A stretch of 64,000 nucleotides of DNA from Ancrocorticia sp047602305 (lineage in GTDB: Bacteria > Actinomycetota > Actinomycetes > Actinomycetales > Actinomycetaceae), in the NCBI GenBank assembly GCA_047602305.1, contig JASGHO010000001.1:1240001-1304000 (forward strand). The letters are read 5' to 3'. Below the pieces are notes generated by a model that searched no databases, had not been told where the DNA came from, and worked only from the letters and a program-made list of their open reading frames with translations. The first letter of the stretch is position 1. Every line of letters starts with the position of its first letter. A program made the position numbers and the translations under genes. Positions 24,003-32,531 of the stretch are shown here, one piece after another.

Positions 24003-24703
24003 CGAGCGTCCTCGCCATCGGTTGCGTCGCTGTTGGTTTCGGCGGCGTCACCGGACTCGCTACCGGTTTCGACGTCGTCGTCAGTTGCGCCGTCTACGTC
24101 GCCGTCAGTTACCTCGACGGACTCAGCATCGGCATCGCCAGACTCGCCGTCGTCGTCGCCCTCAAGCTCCTCGTCCGAGAACAAGCCTGCCGGGGCGTCC
24201 ACGACGATGCAGCCGTCGTCGATATCCACTTCGGTGACAATTTCCTTGACGAAGGGGACGCGGGTGATGATGCCGTCCGGCTCGCGCACCACGAGCAGAT
24301 CCTGCGCGGGCATCGGCTCCAGTGCAATCACTTCGCCGAGGGTGTAGCCGTCCGGATCGAGGACTTCGAGGCCAACAAGCTCATGGGAGTACCAGGCGTC
24401 CTCCTCGATCTCCTCTTCCTCGTCCGTCTCCACCACGAGGGAGATACCACGCAACGCCTCGGCGCCGGTGCGGTCACGGCACTCCGCGAACATCACGTAG
24501 GTGGCGCCCTTGTACTCGCGCGTGCGCTCGATCGTCAGCGGGCCCGCCTCCTGCGGGTCCGTCTCCAACATGGTGCCGACGGCGAGGCGGCGCTGCGGTA
24601 CGTCGGTGCGCACGTCCAAGCGCACCTCGCCCTTCAGTCCGTGGGGTGCGCCAATGATGGCAACGGTCAACTGCACAGGATCTCCAATCACATCCGGGCT
24701 CAT
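23999..24703 (-). CDS. rimM: Ribosome maturation factor RimM
   Basis: The protein has 234 residues from the ATG at 24703 (MSPDVIGDPVQLTVAIIGAP). The RimM N-domain has GAPHGLKGEVRLDVRTDVP and REYKGATYVMFAECRDRTGA; the PRC-like C-domain has YSHELVGLEVLDPDG and VPFVKEIVTEVDIDDG. It helps 30S head assembly through S19. The tail after residue about 185 is extremely acidic (Asp, Glu, Ser, Thr) and not part of the family. Order rpsP-khpA-rimM-trmD is conserved. Confidence 0.95.
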   Translation of the reverse strand: MSPDVIGDPVQLTVAIIGAPHGLKGEVRLDVRTDVPQRRLAVGTMLETDPQEAGPLTIERTREYKGATYVMFAECRDRTGAEALRGISLVVETDEEEEIEEDAWYSHELVGLEVLDPDGYTLGEVIALEPMPAQDLLVVREPDGIITRVPFVKEIVTEVDIDDGCIVVDAPAGLFSDEELEGDDDGESGDADAESVEVTDGDVDGATDDDVETGSESGDAAETNSDATDGEDAR

Positions 24704-24720
24704 ACCCGGTAAATGCCACG

Positions 24721-24750
24721 AACCGGCCCGCAACAATGTTGGGGCCGGTT
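24721..24750 (-). terminator. Hairpin between khpA and rimM
   Basis: AACCGGCCC pairs with GGGCCGGTT around a 12-base loop. No T-tract follows on the minus strand, so it is probably an attenuator or processing site inside the operon. Confidence 0.5.
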
Positions 24751-24765
24751 CTGTGAAATAACAGC

Positions 24766-25005
24766 TTATCGCTGGTCGGTTTCGATGACGTCGACGCGGA
24801 CAGAGCCCTTGCTCGACAACGCACCGATCACCGAACGAAGCGCCTTTGCCGTGCGCCCATTGCGTCCAATGACGCGCCCGAGGTCATCCGGGTTAACCCG
24901 AACCTCGAGGAGCTCTCCACGGCGGGTATTGCGTGACTGCACCTCGACATCGTCGGGCGAATCAACAATTCCACGGACCAAGTGCTCCAGGGCATCGGCG
25001 AGCAT
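24766..25005 (-). CDS. khpA: KhpA, KH-domain RNA-binding protein
   Basis: The protein has 79 residues. It is a single KH domain with the GxxG loop in VIGRNGRTAKALRSVI, preceded by VEVQSRNTRRGELLEVRVNP. The family (UPF0109/KhpA) binds RNA, often with KhpB, and affects cell size and division in other Gram-positives. Its ATG shares one base with the rpsP stop (TGATG), so translation is coupled. Confidence 0.95.
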   Translation of the reverse strand: MLADALEHLVRGIVDSPDDVEVQSRNTRRGELLEVRVNPDDLGRVIGRNGRTAKALRSVIGALSSKGSVRVDVIETDQR

Positions 25006-25436
25006 CAGGCGTCCTCTCCGGCTTCAGCCTCAGCCGGGGCGGCTGCTGCTTCGGCGGCTGCGGCTGCAGCGGCGGCGCGACGCTTCTCAGCATCATCCTG
25101 AACCGACGCGACAGCGGCCTTGCGGTCTGCTTCGACGTCCTTGGCGCCCTTGACCTGCAGGCGGCCTTCGGCGCCCGGCAGACCCTTGAACTTCTGCCAA
25201 TCACCGGTGATCTTGAGCTGCTGCTTGACGGCATCGGAGGGCTGAGCGCCAACCGAGAGCCAGTACTGTGCACGAGCGGAATCGATCTTGATGACGGAGG
25301 GGTGCTCGGTCGGGTGGTACTGACCGATCTCCTCGATCACGGCGCCGTCACGGCGCTTGCGGGAATCGACGACGACGACACGGTAGAAAGGTGCACGGAT
25401 CTTACCCATGCGCTTAAGACGAATCTTGACTGCCAC
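25005..25436 (-). CDS. rpsP: 30S ribosomal protein S16
   Basis: The protein has 143 residues from a GTG at 25436 with AAGGAGTG about 10 bases before it; there is no nearer ATG that preserves the family start VAVKIRLKRMGKIRAPFYRV. Further signatures are VVDSRKRRDGAVIEEIGQYHP and SVGAQPSDAV. It stabilises the 30S body. The last 55 residues are an Ala/Glu-rich tail typical of actinobacterial S16. First gene of the rpsP-khpA-rimM-trmD unit. Confidence 0.97.
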   Translation of the reverse strand: MAVKIRLKRMGKIRAPFYRVVVVDSRKRRDGAVIEEIGQYHPTEHPSVIKIDSARAQYWLSVGAQPSDAVKQQLKITGDWQKFKGLPGAEGRLQVKGAKDVEADRKAAVASVQDDAEKRRAAAAAAAAEAAAAPAEAEAGEDA

Positions 25437-25758
25437 TTGAGTGGTCACTCCTTGTTCTTGGGGGTGAACACACCTCTGACCAACGGGGGACGTTGACATC
25501 GGGGTTCGAGACAGGGACGAAACGGAGTTGAGAGGGACCTCGTTCGCCCGAGTACAACGCCCCATTGTGCCAGAAATGGCGCCAGTGCGGCAATCACTCT
25601 CACACAGGTGGCTCGTGGTATGCGTTACTTCGGTGCACCGGGCGGGCCACCCTACCTCGGACCGAAGTCCTACCCTTCGGTGCGCCGAACATCGTGTGGT
25701 CTCTTGCATTCGGCTTCTTACCTTGGGTTTTGTGGGCACAAAGGCCCACAATATCTGG
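25437..25758. other. Divergent region with structured leader of the cation efflux gene
   Basis: It contains the rpsP promoter side and, for the plus-strand gene, a leader with mutually exclusive hairpins (25627-25681) and a TTGTGGGC/GCCCACAA stem near 25730-25752. The open plus-strand frame through it carries no CDF similarity. Confidence 0.55.
25627..25681 (+). promoter_or_regulatory. Candidate attenuator/riboswitch-like leader
   Basis: ACTTCGGT (25627-25634) is complementary to ACCGAAGT (25661-25668). The same ACCGAAG can instead pair with CTTCGGT (25675-25681). The two hairpins exclude each other, the pattern expected of a switching leader. No known metal riboswitch consensus was recognised. 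Confidence 0.35.
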
Positions 25759-26700
25759 GTGGCAACATCATCCAAGAACAACGCCTCCGGCTCGGTGAAT
25801 CTCACCAAGTTCGCCTGGCTCTCCGTGGCTGCGGCACTGGCAACCATCGCACTCAAGGCCGGTGCCTATCTCATGACCGGGTCCGTCGGCCTACTCTCCG
25901 ATGCCGCCGAATCGGTGGTGAATCTGGTGGCCGCGCTGGTCGCCGTCGTCGTTCTTCATCAGGCCGCCAAGCCGGCCGACGCCCGCTTCGCCTTCGGACG
26001 CTCGAAAGCCGAGTACTTCTCCGCCGGTATCGAGGGCGCGATGATTCTCGCCGCAGCCACCGTCATCATCTTCGCCACCATCGAGCGGCTCCTCAACCCG
26101 CGACCGCTGGACAACGTGGGGCTCGGCCTGCTCATCTCGGTGGTGGCATCGATCATCAACGGTGCGGTGGCCCTCGTCCTTCTGCGGGTGGGCCGTAAGC
26201 ATCGCTCCCCCACGCTCGAAGCTGACGGCGCACACCTCATGACCGACGTCGTCACCAGCGCCGGCGTGCTGGTGGGCATCGGTCTCGTGGGAATCACCGG
26301 CTGGGACATCCTCGATCCGATCGTCGCGCTGATCGTTGCCCTGAACATCACTCTCACTGGATTCAAACTCATCCGCTCTTCCATGCTCGGACTCATGGAC
26401 GTGGCCCTGCCCGACGAACAAAACGCGGCGCTCATCGAGGTGCTGCGCAAGTACGCCAGCGAGGACGTGACCTTCCACGGGCTCCAGACACGCGCCTCCG
26501 GCCGCATGTCCTTCCTCAACGTGGACCTGCTCGTACCGGGTTCGTGGTCCGTGCATCGCAGCCACCGGCTTGCCGAGATCATCAAGACCGAACTCAAACA
26601 GACCGTGCCTGACCTCCAGGTGATGGTACACGTGGAGCCCATTGAGGACCCGAGTTCCTACGACGACATCCCCGAGGGCTATATCCCGCTCGATTTCTAG
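25759..26700 (+). CDS. Cation diffusion facilitator family transporter
   Basis: The protein has about 313 residues if the GTG at 25759 is used; the start is uncertain because no ribosome site stands out. Membrane segments include FAWLSVAAALATIALKAGAY, a helix with GLLSDAAESVVNLVA (DxxES metal site of TM2), GAMILAAATVIIFATIERLL and, in TM5, EADGAHLMTDVVTSAGVLVG (HxxxD). A C-terminal cytoplasmic ferredoxin-like domain ends in LQVMVHVEPIED. It probably exports Zn, Fe or Mn by proton antiport. It converges on ffh. Confidence 0.88.
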   Translation: MATSSKNNASGSVNLTKFAWLSVAAALATIALKAGAYLMTGSVGLLSDAAESVVNLVAALVAVVVLHQAAKPADARFAFGRSKAEYFSAGIEGAMILAAATVIIFATIERLLNPRPLDNVGLGLLISVVASIINGAVALVLLRVGRKHRSPTLEADGAHLMTDVVTSAGVLVGIGLVGITGWDILDPIVALIVALNITLTGFKLIRSSMLGLMDVALPDEQNAALIEVLRKYASEDVTFHGLQTRASGRMSFLNVDLLVPGSWSVHRSHRLAEIIKTELKQTVPDLQVMVHVEPIEDPSSYDDIPEGYIPLDF

Positions 26701-26731
26701 ACGGTACCGCTGTTCTAGAAGAATCCGCCAG

Positions 26732-26792
26732 GTGAGGGGTTTATACAGAAAGTCGCCGATATTTGCCGGGGTGTCGTGTATAAACCCTTCAC
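26732..26792. repeat. Imperfect 16-bp inverted repeat between CDF gene and ffh
   Basis: GTGAGGGGTTTATACA (26732-26747) pairs with TGTATAAACCCTTCAC (26777-26792), 15 of 16, around 29 bases. It lies between convergent genes. A bidirectional terminator is possible, but the arms are far apart and AT-containing. Confidence 0.7.
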
Positions 26793-26815
26793 TTCGCCGA
26801 AAGGATCCTTATGCG

Positions 26816-28435
26816 CTAGCGCAGGAAGCGCTGGAGATCCTTGATGTCGATGTCATCCATGTTCGGCATCGCGGGCGCCGCACCAGCAGCTCCGGCGCCG
26901 CCAAACGCCCCACCCGGTGCCCCGCCGCCGAAGGCCGAGCCCTTGGCAGGTTGCGGGCTCTGCGCCTCGAGATTTGCGCGTGCCGCTGCTTCGGCTTCCT
27001 GGCGGGCGCGCTTGGCCGGATTACCGGAGCGGCCCTTCTTGTTGCCGGAGGTCTTGCGCTGGGCACGCTTGGACTTACGCGAGCCGCCGCCCGCACCGGG
27101 CATTCCGGGCATCCCCGGCATTCCGGGAACGCCACCGCCGCGCGACATCTGCTGCATCATCTTCTTGGCCTGCATGAAACGATCAATGAAGGCGTTGATT
27201 TCCTGCACCGAGGTGCCCGAGCCCTTGGCGATGCGCAGGCGGCGCGAACCGTTGAGGATCTTCGGGTCGTGGCGCTCGGCGGGCGTCATGGAGTTGACGA
27301 TGGCTTCGATGCGATCCACCGAGCTCTCGTCGAAGGCGTCGAGGGCATCACGGTACTGGCCCATGCCCGGCAGCATGCCCATGATCTTCTTCATGGAGCC
27401 CATGCGCTTGATCTGGTTGAGCTGGTCGATGAAGTCGGTGAGGGTGAAGTCGCCGTCGGCCATCTTGGAGGCCAGTTCGGCCTGCTGCTGCTCGTCCCAG
27501 GTGCGCTCGGCCTGCTCAATGAGGGTGAGAATGTCACCCATGTCGAGGATGCGCGAAGCCATGCGGTCAGCGTGGAAACGCTCGAAGTCTTCCAGCTTCT
27601 CGCCGGTGGAGGCAAAGAGGATGGGGCGGCCGGTCACTCCACGCACGGAGAGCGCGGCACCGCCACGGGTGTCGCCGTCCAGCTTGGAGACCACCACGCC
27701 GGTGAATCCCACGCCGTCCTGGAAGGCGTTGGCGGTGGCCACCGCGTCCTGGCCAATCATGGCGTCCACCACGAAGAGGATTTCGTGCGGGCTCACAGCA
27801 TCGCGGATGTTGACGGCCTGCTGCATCATCTCCTGGTCAACACCGAGGCGTCCGGCGGTGTCCACCACGACGACGTCGTAGCCCTGGGCGCGTGCGAAAT
27901 CCACGCCGGAGCGCGCCACCTCGACCGGGTCACCCACGCCGTTGCCCGGCTCGGGTGCCCACACGTCCACATCGGCTCGGGTGCCCACCACTTCCAGCTG
28001 CTGCACCGCGTTGGGGCGCTGGAGATCGGAGGCCACGAGCAGCACCTTGTCGCCGCGCTCGCGCAGCCACAGGCCGAGCTTTCCGGCCAGGGTGGTCTTG
28101 CCCGCGCCCTGCAGGCCCGCCAGCATGATGACGGTGGGCCCGCTGGTGGCCGTGTTGATCTCGCGCGACTCGCCGCCGAGGATCTCCACCAGTTCGTCGT
28201 TGACGATGCGCACCACCTGCTGGCCCGGGTTGAGGGCCTGCGAGGCGAGCGCGCCGGTGGCCTTCTCGCGCACGGCGGCGGTGAAGGAACGAACGACGGG
28301 CAGCGCGACGTCGGCGTCCAGAAGCGCGCGCCGAATCTCACTGATCGTCTGTTCGACGTCCGCTGAGGAGAGCCGCCCCTTGGAGCGCAGGTTCTTGAAA
28401 GATCCGGTAATGCGGTCGGAGAGTGTGTTGAACAC
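26816..28435 (-). CDS. ffh: Signal recognition particle protein Ffh (SRP54)
   Basis: The protein has 539 residues. It has N domain, G domain (GLQGAGKTTLAGKL, DLQRPNAVQQL, VVDTAGRLGVD, TKLDGDTRGGAALS-like SKLDGDTRGGA) and methionine-rich M domain (MKKIMGMLPGM, FMQAKKMMQQM). Ffh with 4.5S RNA targets membrane proteins to FtsY, also present here at 32521. The tail after residue about 440 is a long Gly/Ala/Pro/Met and basic extension (GVPGMPGMPGMPGAGGGSRK), longer than in most bacteria. The ATG at 28435 fits the family start MFNTLSDRI. Confidence 0.97.
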   Translation of the reverse strand: MFNTLSDRITGSFKNLRSKGRLSSADVEQTISEIRRALLDADVALPVVRSFTAAVREKATGALASQALNPGQQVVRIVNDELVEILGGESREINTATSGPTVIMLAGLQGAGKTTLAGKLGLWLRERGDKVLLVASDLQRPNAVQQLEVVGTRADVDVWAPEPGNGVGDPVEVARSGVDFARAQGYDVVVVDTAGRLGVDQEMMQQAVNIRDAVSPHEILFVVDAMIGQDAVATANAFQDGVGFTGVVVSKLDGDTRGGAALSVRGVTGRPILFASTGEKLEDFERFHADRMASRILDMGDILTLIEQAERTWDEQQQAELASKMADGDFTLTDFIDQLNQIKRMGSMKKIMGMLPGMGQYRDALDAFDESSVDRIEAIVNSMTPAERHDPKILNGSRRLRIAKGSGTSVQEINAFIDRFMQAKKMMQQMSRGGGVPGMPGMPGMPGAGGGSRKSKRAQRKTSGNKKGRSGNPAKRARQEAEAAARANLEAQSPQPAKGSAFGGGAPGGAFGGAGAAGAAPAMPNMDDIDIKDLQRFLR

Positions 28436-28497
28436 AGGCCTACCTTCGAGTCACGGTCAGTTGCACTGCCCTGATGATGGATTTACTGCCCTATAGT

Positions 28498-30327
28498 CTA
28501 CGCCAGCGCCCGCATGGTGTTACCCACCAGATTCGCCACAAGTGTGGCCTTCCACTGATCCCACGCCTCCGGCTTGCAGGAGGAGGCATCCGCCTGGGTG
28601 AGAAGGTGGAGGCAGGTGAGCAGTTCGCCGTCCCCGTCCACGGCGTCGGAAATCATCCCCCAGGTGCGCAATTCTTCGGGATCGGCGGAGGTCGCAAGCC
28701 CGCCGAGGAGAAGATGATGCCGTACCAGGACGACGACGTCGTCAATCACCGACTGCTCGTACCCCATCGGTACCAGGATGTCCGGGATCATCTCGGCGCC
28801 GCGCTCGGCGTGATCGGGATGGCCGGGGCGCTTGCCGATGTCATGGAACAGGGTGGCCAACAGGAGTGCGGTGCGCCGGCGCGGGCGTAGTCCATCCATA
28901 CCGATGCCAAGCGAACGCACTCCCGGAAGCAGGGACATGGCTTCGATCTGATGGCGGTCCACAGTATGTCGGTGGATGGCGGAGCGCTGGGGAAGATTGC
29001 GCACTTCTTCCCAGACGGGCACCAACTGGGCAAAGAGCCCGGCGATGTCGAGAAGCTCCCACACCCCCACCTGGTTCTGGCCGGTCTCCAGCACCGCCTC
29101 AAAATCCTGGCGTGCCCAGCGCGGCCACGCCTCCCCCAACTGCCAGCGGAAGGAAAGCTCGCGGCCCGCACCCGCACGCTCCACATGCTGCAGGGTGGCA
29201 GGGCGGATGGGCAGGTCACGTTCGGCGGCCACCCGCATGATGGAGAAGAGCACGCGGGGATCGGCAGGGTTGGCGGTACTGGTGAGCACCAGTTCGCCGC
29301 TGCGCTCGCCCACCCCGGGAGCCAACTCCTCCAGGTAGGGCGGGACCACGCGGCCGCGCACCAGACGCGGCTGGAAGCGCGGACGCTCGGGGGTACGCAG
29401 GCTGCCCTTCGCGCGCCGCAACGTGTCCGCGTAGGCGGCGCGGATGGTGCGGGCCGCCTGGGCGATCTGCATGAGAAGTTCGTCGGCCGGATCCTGCCCG
29501 CTTGCCCCGGTAAAACCGAGAAGGGCGGCCACCTCGTCCTGATAACTCAGACGCAACACGTGGTTGTGGCGGTGGCTGACACTGGCCAAGGCATCACGCA
29601 CATCAAGCAGGAACTCGTAGGAGTCCTCGTATTCGATGGCGGGGCGCTCGGCGAGCCACGACGCCACCAGCGCCTTGATGAGAATTCCGTCGCGCAGCCC
29701 ACCCGCGGCTTCCTTGAGATCGCCCTCGATGAGGTAGGCGAGGCGTCCAAAACGGCGCCGTCGGTCGATCTGATCTGCGGCAATCTCGTCAAAGCGAAGC
29801 CGCGCCCCGGAACGCCAATCCGCCAGGATGGCAGAGGTGGCCTTCTCCACAAGCGTGCGGTCCCCCGCGATGCGGCGAATATCGAGCAACCCGAGAGATG
29901 CCTTGAGGTCCGTCTTGGCAATGCCCCGGCACTCCTTGAGGGAACGCACCGAATGGTCCAGCTCAATGTGAGAGTCCCAGATCGGGTACCAAAGCGCGTC
30001 CGCCAACCCCTGAATGCCGTCACGCAACTCGAGGTGGACGCCGCCGTCGTGCAACAACACGAGGTCAATATCTGATTCCGGGCCGCAATCGCGCCGGCCC
30101 AGCGAACCCACGGCCGCGAGCGCCAAACCCTTGGGTTCTCCGATGACGCCCTGATCCGAGAGGGCACTCTCCCACAGCTCCACCAGGGCCCGCTCGGTGA
30201 GAGTGGTCCACTGGGCGCGTGAGATCCGGCCGGCCGGGGTGATGGTGCGCCGAAGGTCACGAAGTTTGAGGATGAGGAGATCATCCGTCTCGTCCGGAGT
30301 TGTCTGCGAAGTCGTATCCAAAGCCAT
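28498..30327 (-). CDS. glnD: GlnD-like PII nucleotidyltransferase, ACT domains missing
   Basis: The protein has 609 residues from the ATG at 30327, preceded by AAAGAGG. The nucleotidyltransferase signature is AVGSLGRRDCGPESDIDLVL, followed by the GlnD middle domain (GLRDGILIKAL). The HD hydrolase domain has IHRHTVDRHQIEA, TLFHDIGKRPG and HHLLLGGLAT. The protein ends right after the HD domain (TLVANLVGNTMRALA). GlnD normally continues about 200 residues with two ACT domains that sense glutamine. It lies downstream of amtB-glnB and should modify the PII tyrosine. Glutamine control must differ or be absent. Confidence 0.9.
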   Translation of the reverse strand: MALDTTSQTTPDETDDLLILKLRDLRRTITPAGRISRAQWTTLTERALVELWESALSDQGVIGEPKGLALAAVGSLGRRDCGPESDIDLVLLHDGGVHLELRDGIQGLADALWYPIWDSHIELDHSVRSLKECRGIAKTDLKASLGLLDIRRIAGDRTLVEKATSAILADWRSGARLRFDEIAADQIDRRRRFGRLAYLIEGDLKEAAGGLRDGILIKALVASWLAERPAIEYEDSYEFLLDVRDALASVSHRHNHVLRLSYQDEVAALLGFTGASGQDPADELLMQIAQAARTIRAAYADTLRRAKGSLRTPERPRFQPRLVRGRVVPPYLEELAPGVGERSGELVLTSTANPADPRVLFSIMRVAAERDLPIRPATLQHVERAGAGRELSFRWQLGEAWPRWARQDFEAVLETGQNQVGVWELLDIAGLFAQLVPVWEEVRNLPQRSAIHRHTVDRHQIEAMSLLPGVRSLGIGMDGLRPRRRTALLLATLFHDIGKRPGHPDHAERGAEMIPDILVPMGYEQSVIDDVVVLVRHHLLLGGLATSADPEELRTWGMISDAVDGDGELLTCLHLLTQADASSCKPEAWDQWKATLVANLVGNTMRALA

Positions 30328-30489
30328 GGGTCCTCTTTCTCGAACGCCACGTGATGAAAGCGCCACGTGACGAGAGTGCCGAGATATCCCGCTACCAAGC
30401 CGGGGCCGTAGAGATCCCGCGAATAGGCCGTGACCTATTGGCGCAATCTCCTATCTCCGCAGCCTCGTGGCGTTATCTCTTACAGAGAA

Positions 30490-30517
30490 GGGGTCCGAAC
30501 CTGTCAGCTCGGACCCC
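30490..30517 (-). terminator. Terminator between glnB and glnD
   Basis: GGGGTCCGA pairs with TCGGACCCC around a 10-base loop, on the minus strand followed by TTCTCTGT. It may limit glnD expression relative to amtB-glnB. Confidence 0.7.
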
Positions 30518-30558
30518 TCCTCATCACTACACATTGCGGACCGGATGGCCCTCATGTT

Positions 30559-30897
30559 TTACAGTGCGTCTTCTCCGGAATCTCCGGTTCGGACGCGAAT
30601 GACCTGCTCAACTGCGGTGATCCAGATCTTGCCGTCTCCGATGCGGCCCGAGCGAGCCGAGGAGGCGATGGTCTGGGCGATCGACTCGGCGTCGCCGTCG
30701 GCGCATACCAGTTCGATCTTGACCTTGGGGAGAAGGTCAACGGTGTATTCTGCACCGCGGTAGACCTCCGTGTGGCCCTTCTGACGGCCGTAGCCGTTGA
30801 CCTGGGAGACGGTCATACCCTTGACTCCCTCGGCCTGGACTGCCTTCTTAACCTCTTCGAGGCGGTGCGGCTGGATGATTGCTGTAACAAGCTTCAT
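30559..30897 (-). CDS. glnB: PII signal protein
   Basis: The protein has 112 residues. It starts MKLVTAIIQPHRLEEVKKAV. The T-loop GRQKGHTEVYRGAEYTVDLL contains Tyr51 in AEYTVDL, the modified residue; the B-loop (SGRIGDGKIWI) and C-loop follow. PII trimers read ATP/ADP and 2-oxoglutarate and block AmtB. The gene starts 2 bases after amtB ends. The actinobacterial partner would be called glnK/glnB; adenylylation rather than uridylylation is usual in this phylum. Confidence 0.96.
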   Translation of the reverse strand: MKLVTAIIQPHRLEEVKKAVQAEGVKGMTVSQVNGYGRQKGHTEVYRGAEYTVDLLPKVKIELVCADGDAESIAQTIASSARSGRIGDGKIWITAVEQVIRVRTGDSGEDAL

Positions 30898-30899
30898 GG

Positions 30900-32204
30900 T
30901 CAGATCTCCTTCGAGTAGGCGCCGACCAACTGATCGTATGCGGACTCTCCGTGTTCGGCGGAATCAATTCCGCGGTCTTCATCTTCGTCGCTGACACGCC
31001 ACCCCATGGTGGCCTTCAGTACATAGCCGATGATAGCCGTGATAACTCCAGAGTAGATCAGCGCAACCACTGCAATCACGATCTGGACAACGGTCTGGGC
31101 AATTCCACCACCGTAGAAGAGGCCGGTATCGGTGGCGAGCAGGCCCACGAGCACGGTTCCGATGAGGCCGCCCACGAGGTGGACGCCCACCACGTCGAGC
31201 GAATCGTCATAGCCGAACTTGTTCTTCAGGGCGATGGCCAGCGAGCAGACCGAACCGGAGATTGCTCCCAGGACGATGGCACCGAAGGGGCTCACGGAAC
31301 CTGCCGCCGGGGTGATGGCAACGAGACCGGCCACCACACCTGAGGCTGCACCCAGGGCGGTCATGTGCCCGAAGCGCACCTTCTCGGTGATGATCCATCC
31401 GAGGATGGCTGCGGAGGTGGCGCTGGTGGTGTTGACCCAGGCGAGGCCCGCGGCGCCGTCGGCGGTGAAAGCCGAACCGGCGTTGAAGCCGAACCATCCG
31501 AACCACAGCAGGGCGGCACCCAGCATGACGAAGGGGATGTTGTGCGGGCGGAATGCCTGCTTGCCGAAGCCCTTGCGGTTTCCGATGATGTATACGAGCA
31601 CCAGGGCGGCAATACCGGCGTTGATGTGCACCACCGTGCCACCGGCGAAGTCGATGGGGGCCACGATGGCCTCGCCGTCGCTACTGCCGTAAATCATTGC
31701 GGCCAGTCCGCTTTCCGAGCCGGAGAGTAGGCCGCCGCCCCACACCATGTGTGCCATGGGGAAGTAGGCGAGGGTGGCCCAGACACCGGTGAAGACCAGC
31801 CAGGTCGAGAACTTGGTGCGATCGGCGATGGCGCCCGAGATGAGGGCCACGGTGATGATCGCGAAGGTTGCCTGGAACGCCACTCCCACAATGACGGGCA
31901 CTCCCATGCCGTCAAGGACGAAGTTGCCGTCGGCGTCGTAGATCAGGCCGGCGAGGTTGAATCCATCAAAGGGATTGGCAAACAGGCCGCCCACGGAGGT
32001 TGCTCCGTAGCTCATCGAGTATCCCCACAACGGATAAATAACGCCGACCACGGCGAGCACGCCCATCGACATCATCATCATGTTGAGGACGGACTTGGTC
32101 CGGCTCATTCCTCCATAGAAGAAAGCCAGTGCAGGTGTCATGAGCAGCACGAGGGATGCTGACATGAGCATCCAGGCTGTTGCGCCCGTATCGAGGGCTT
32201 CCAT
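30900..32204 (-). CDS. amtB: Ammonium transporter AmtB
   Basis: The protein has 434 residues and about 11 membrane segments. Family signatures are LVLLMTPALAFFYGGMSRTK, DFAGGTVVHINAGIAALVL (pore His) and the late GVHLVGGLIGTVLVG (second pore His). The C-terminal cytoplasmic tail (EDRGIDSAEHGESAYDQ) is the PII-interaction tail. It leads the amtB-glnB-glnD group. Upstream 85 bases hold a GTTAC-n6-GTAAC element that may be a GlnR half site. Confidence 0.96.
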   Translation of the reverse strand: MEALDTGATAWMLMSASLVLLMTPALAFFYGGMSRTKSVLNMMMMSMGVLAVVGVIYPLWGYSMSYGATSVGGLFANPFDGFNLAGLIYDADGNFVLDGMGVPVIVGVAFQATFAIITVALISGAIADRTKFSTWLVFTGVWATLAYFPMAHMVWGGGLLSGSESGLAAMIYGSSDGEAIVAPIDFAGGTVVHINAGIAALVLVYIIGNRKGFGKQAFRPHNIPFVMLGAALLWFGWFGFNAGSAFTADGAAGLAWVNTTSATSAAILGWIITEKVRFGHMTALGAASGVVAGLVAITPAAGSVSPFGAIVLGAISGSVCSLAIALKNKFGYDDSLDVVGVHLVGGLIGTVLVGLLATDTGLFYGGGIAQTVVQIVIAVVALIYSGVITAIIGYVLKATMGWRVSDEDEDRGIDSAEHGESAYDQLVGAYSKEI

Positions 32205-32287
32205 GGTGTCCTCCTAGCGTCCGGCTCCTTCGGCCGGCTCATGGTTAGAAGTCTCCTCGCTCGCGATTTCAGTTGGGGGGCGCCTTT

Positions 32288-32303
32288 GTTACTACGGTGT
32301 AAC
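32288..32303 (-). promoter_or_regulatory. Possible GlnR box upstream of amtB
   Basis: GTTAC-n6-GTAAC (GTTACTACGGTGTAAC) resembles one a-b pair of the actinobacterial GlnR site. The second pair is not clear. AmtB, PII and GlnD are classic GlnR targets, which supports the guess. Confidence 0.35.
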
Positions 32304-32349
32304 AGATTTAGCCGCGGTGATACAGGTTTGTAAAATGCCGGAAAAATAA

Positions 32350-32394
32350 GAGACGCGGGCCACAGGAAGTTTCTTCACCTGTGACTCGCGTCTC
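32350..32394 (-). terminator. ftsY terminator
   Basis: GAGACGCG...CACAGG and CCTGTG...CGCGTCTC form an interrupted 14-bp stem; on the minus strand TTATTTTTCC follows directly. Confidence 0.8.
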
Positions 32395-32463
32395 TTGTGT
32401 GACGATATGACGACGACGGCGTCCGCGGCTTACGTACGCGGCCCACGCCCGTTGTCACCAGTC

Positions 32464-32531
32464 GGTACGTTAGCCGAGTAGGTACGTTGGCCCAGCCAGT
32501 ACGTTAGCCCAGCCAGTACGTTAGCCCAGCA
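32464..32531. repeat. 17-bp tandem repeat at the ftsY 3' end
   Basis: Four units with the core GTACGTT(A/G)GCC begin at 32464, 32481, 32498 and 32515. The last two are nearly identical and the last overlaps the ftsY stop codon. Confidence 0.85.

Larger units (their letters stand above)
32205..32520. other. Intergenic region between ftsY and amtB
   Basis: It contains the amtB promoter side with a GlnR-like element, the ftsY terminator, a CGACGACGGCGTC copy of the dispersed word at 32411 and the start of a 17-bp tandem repeat that runs into the ftsY 3' end. No gene is seen. Confidence 0.7.

Noticed and set aside
26642..28366. 574-codon plus-strand frame opposite ffh
   Set aside because: His/Gly/Ala/Arg-rich antisense shadow of a GC-rich gene, with no family features.
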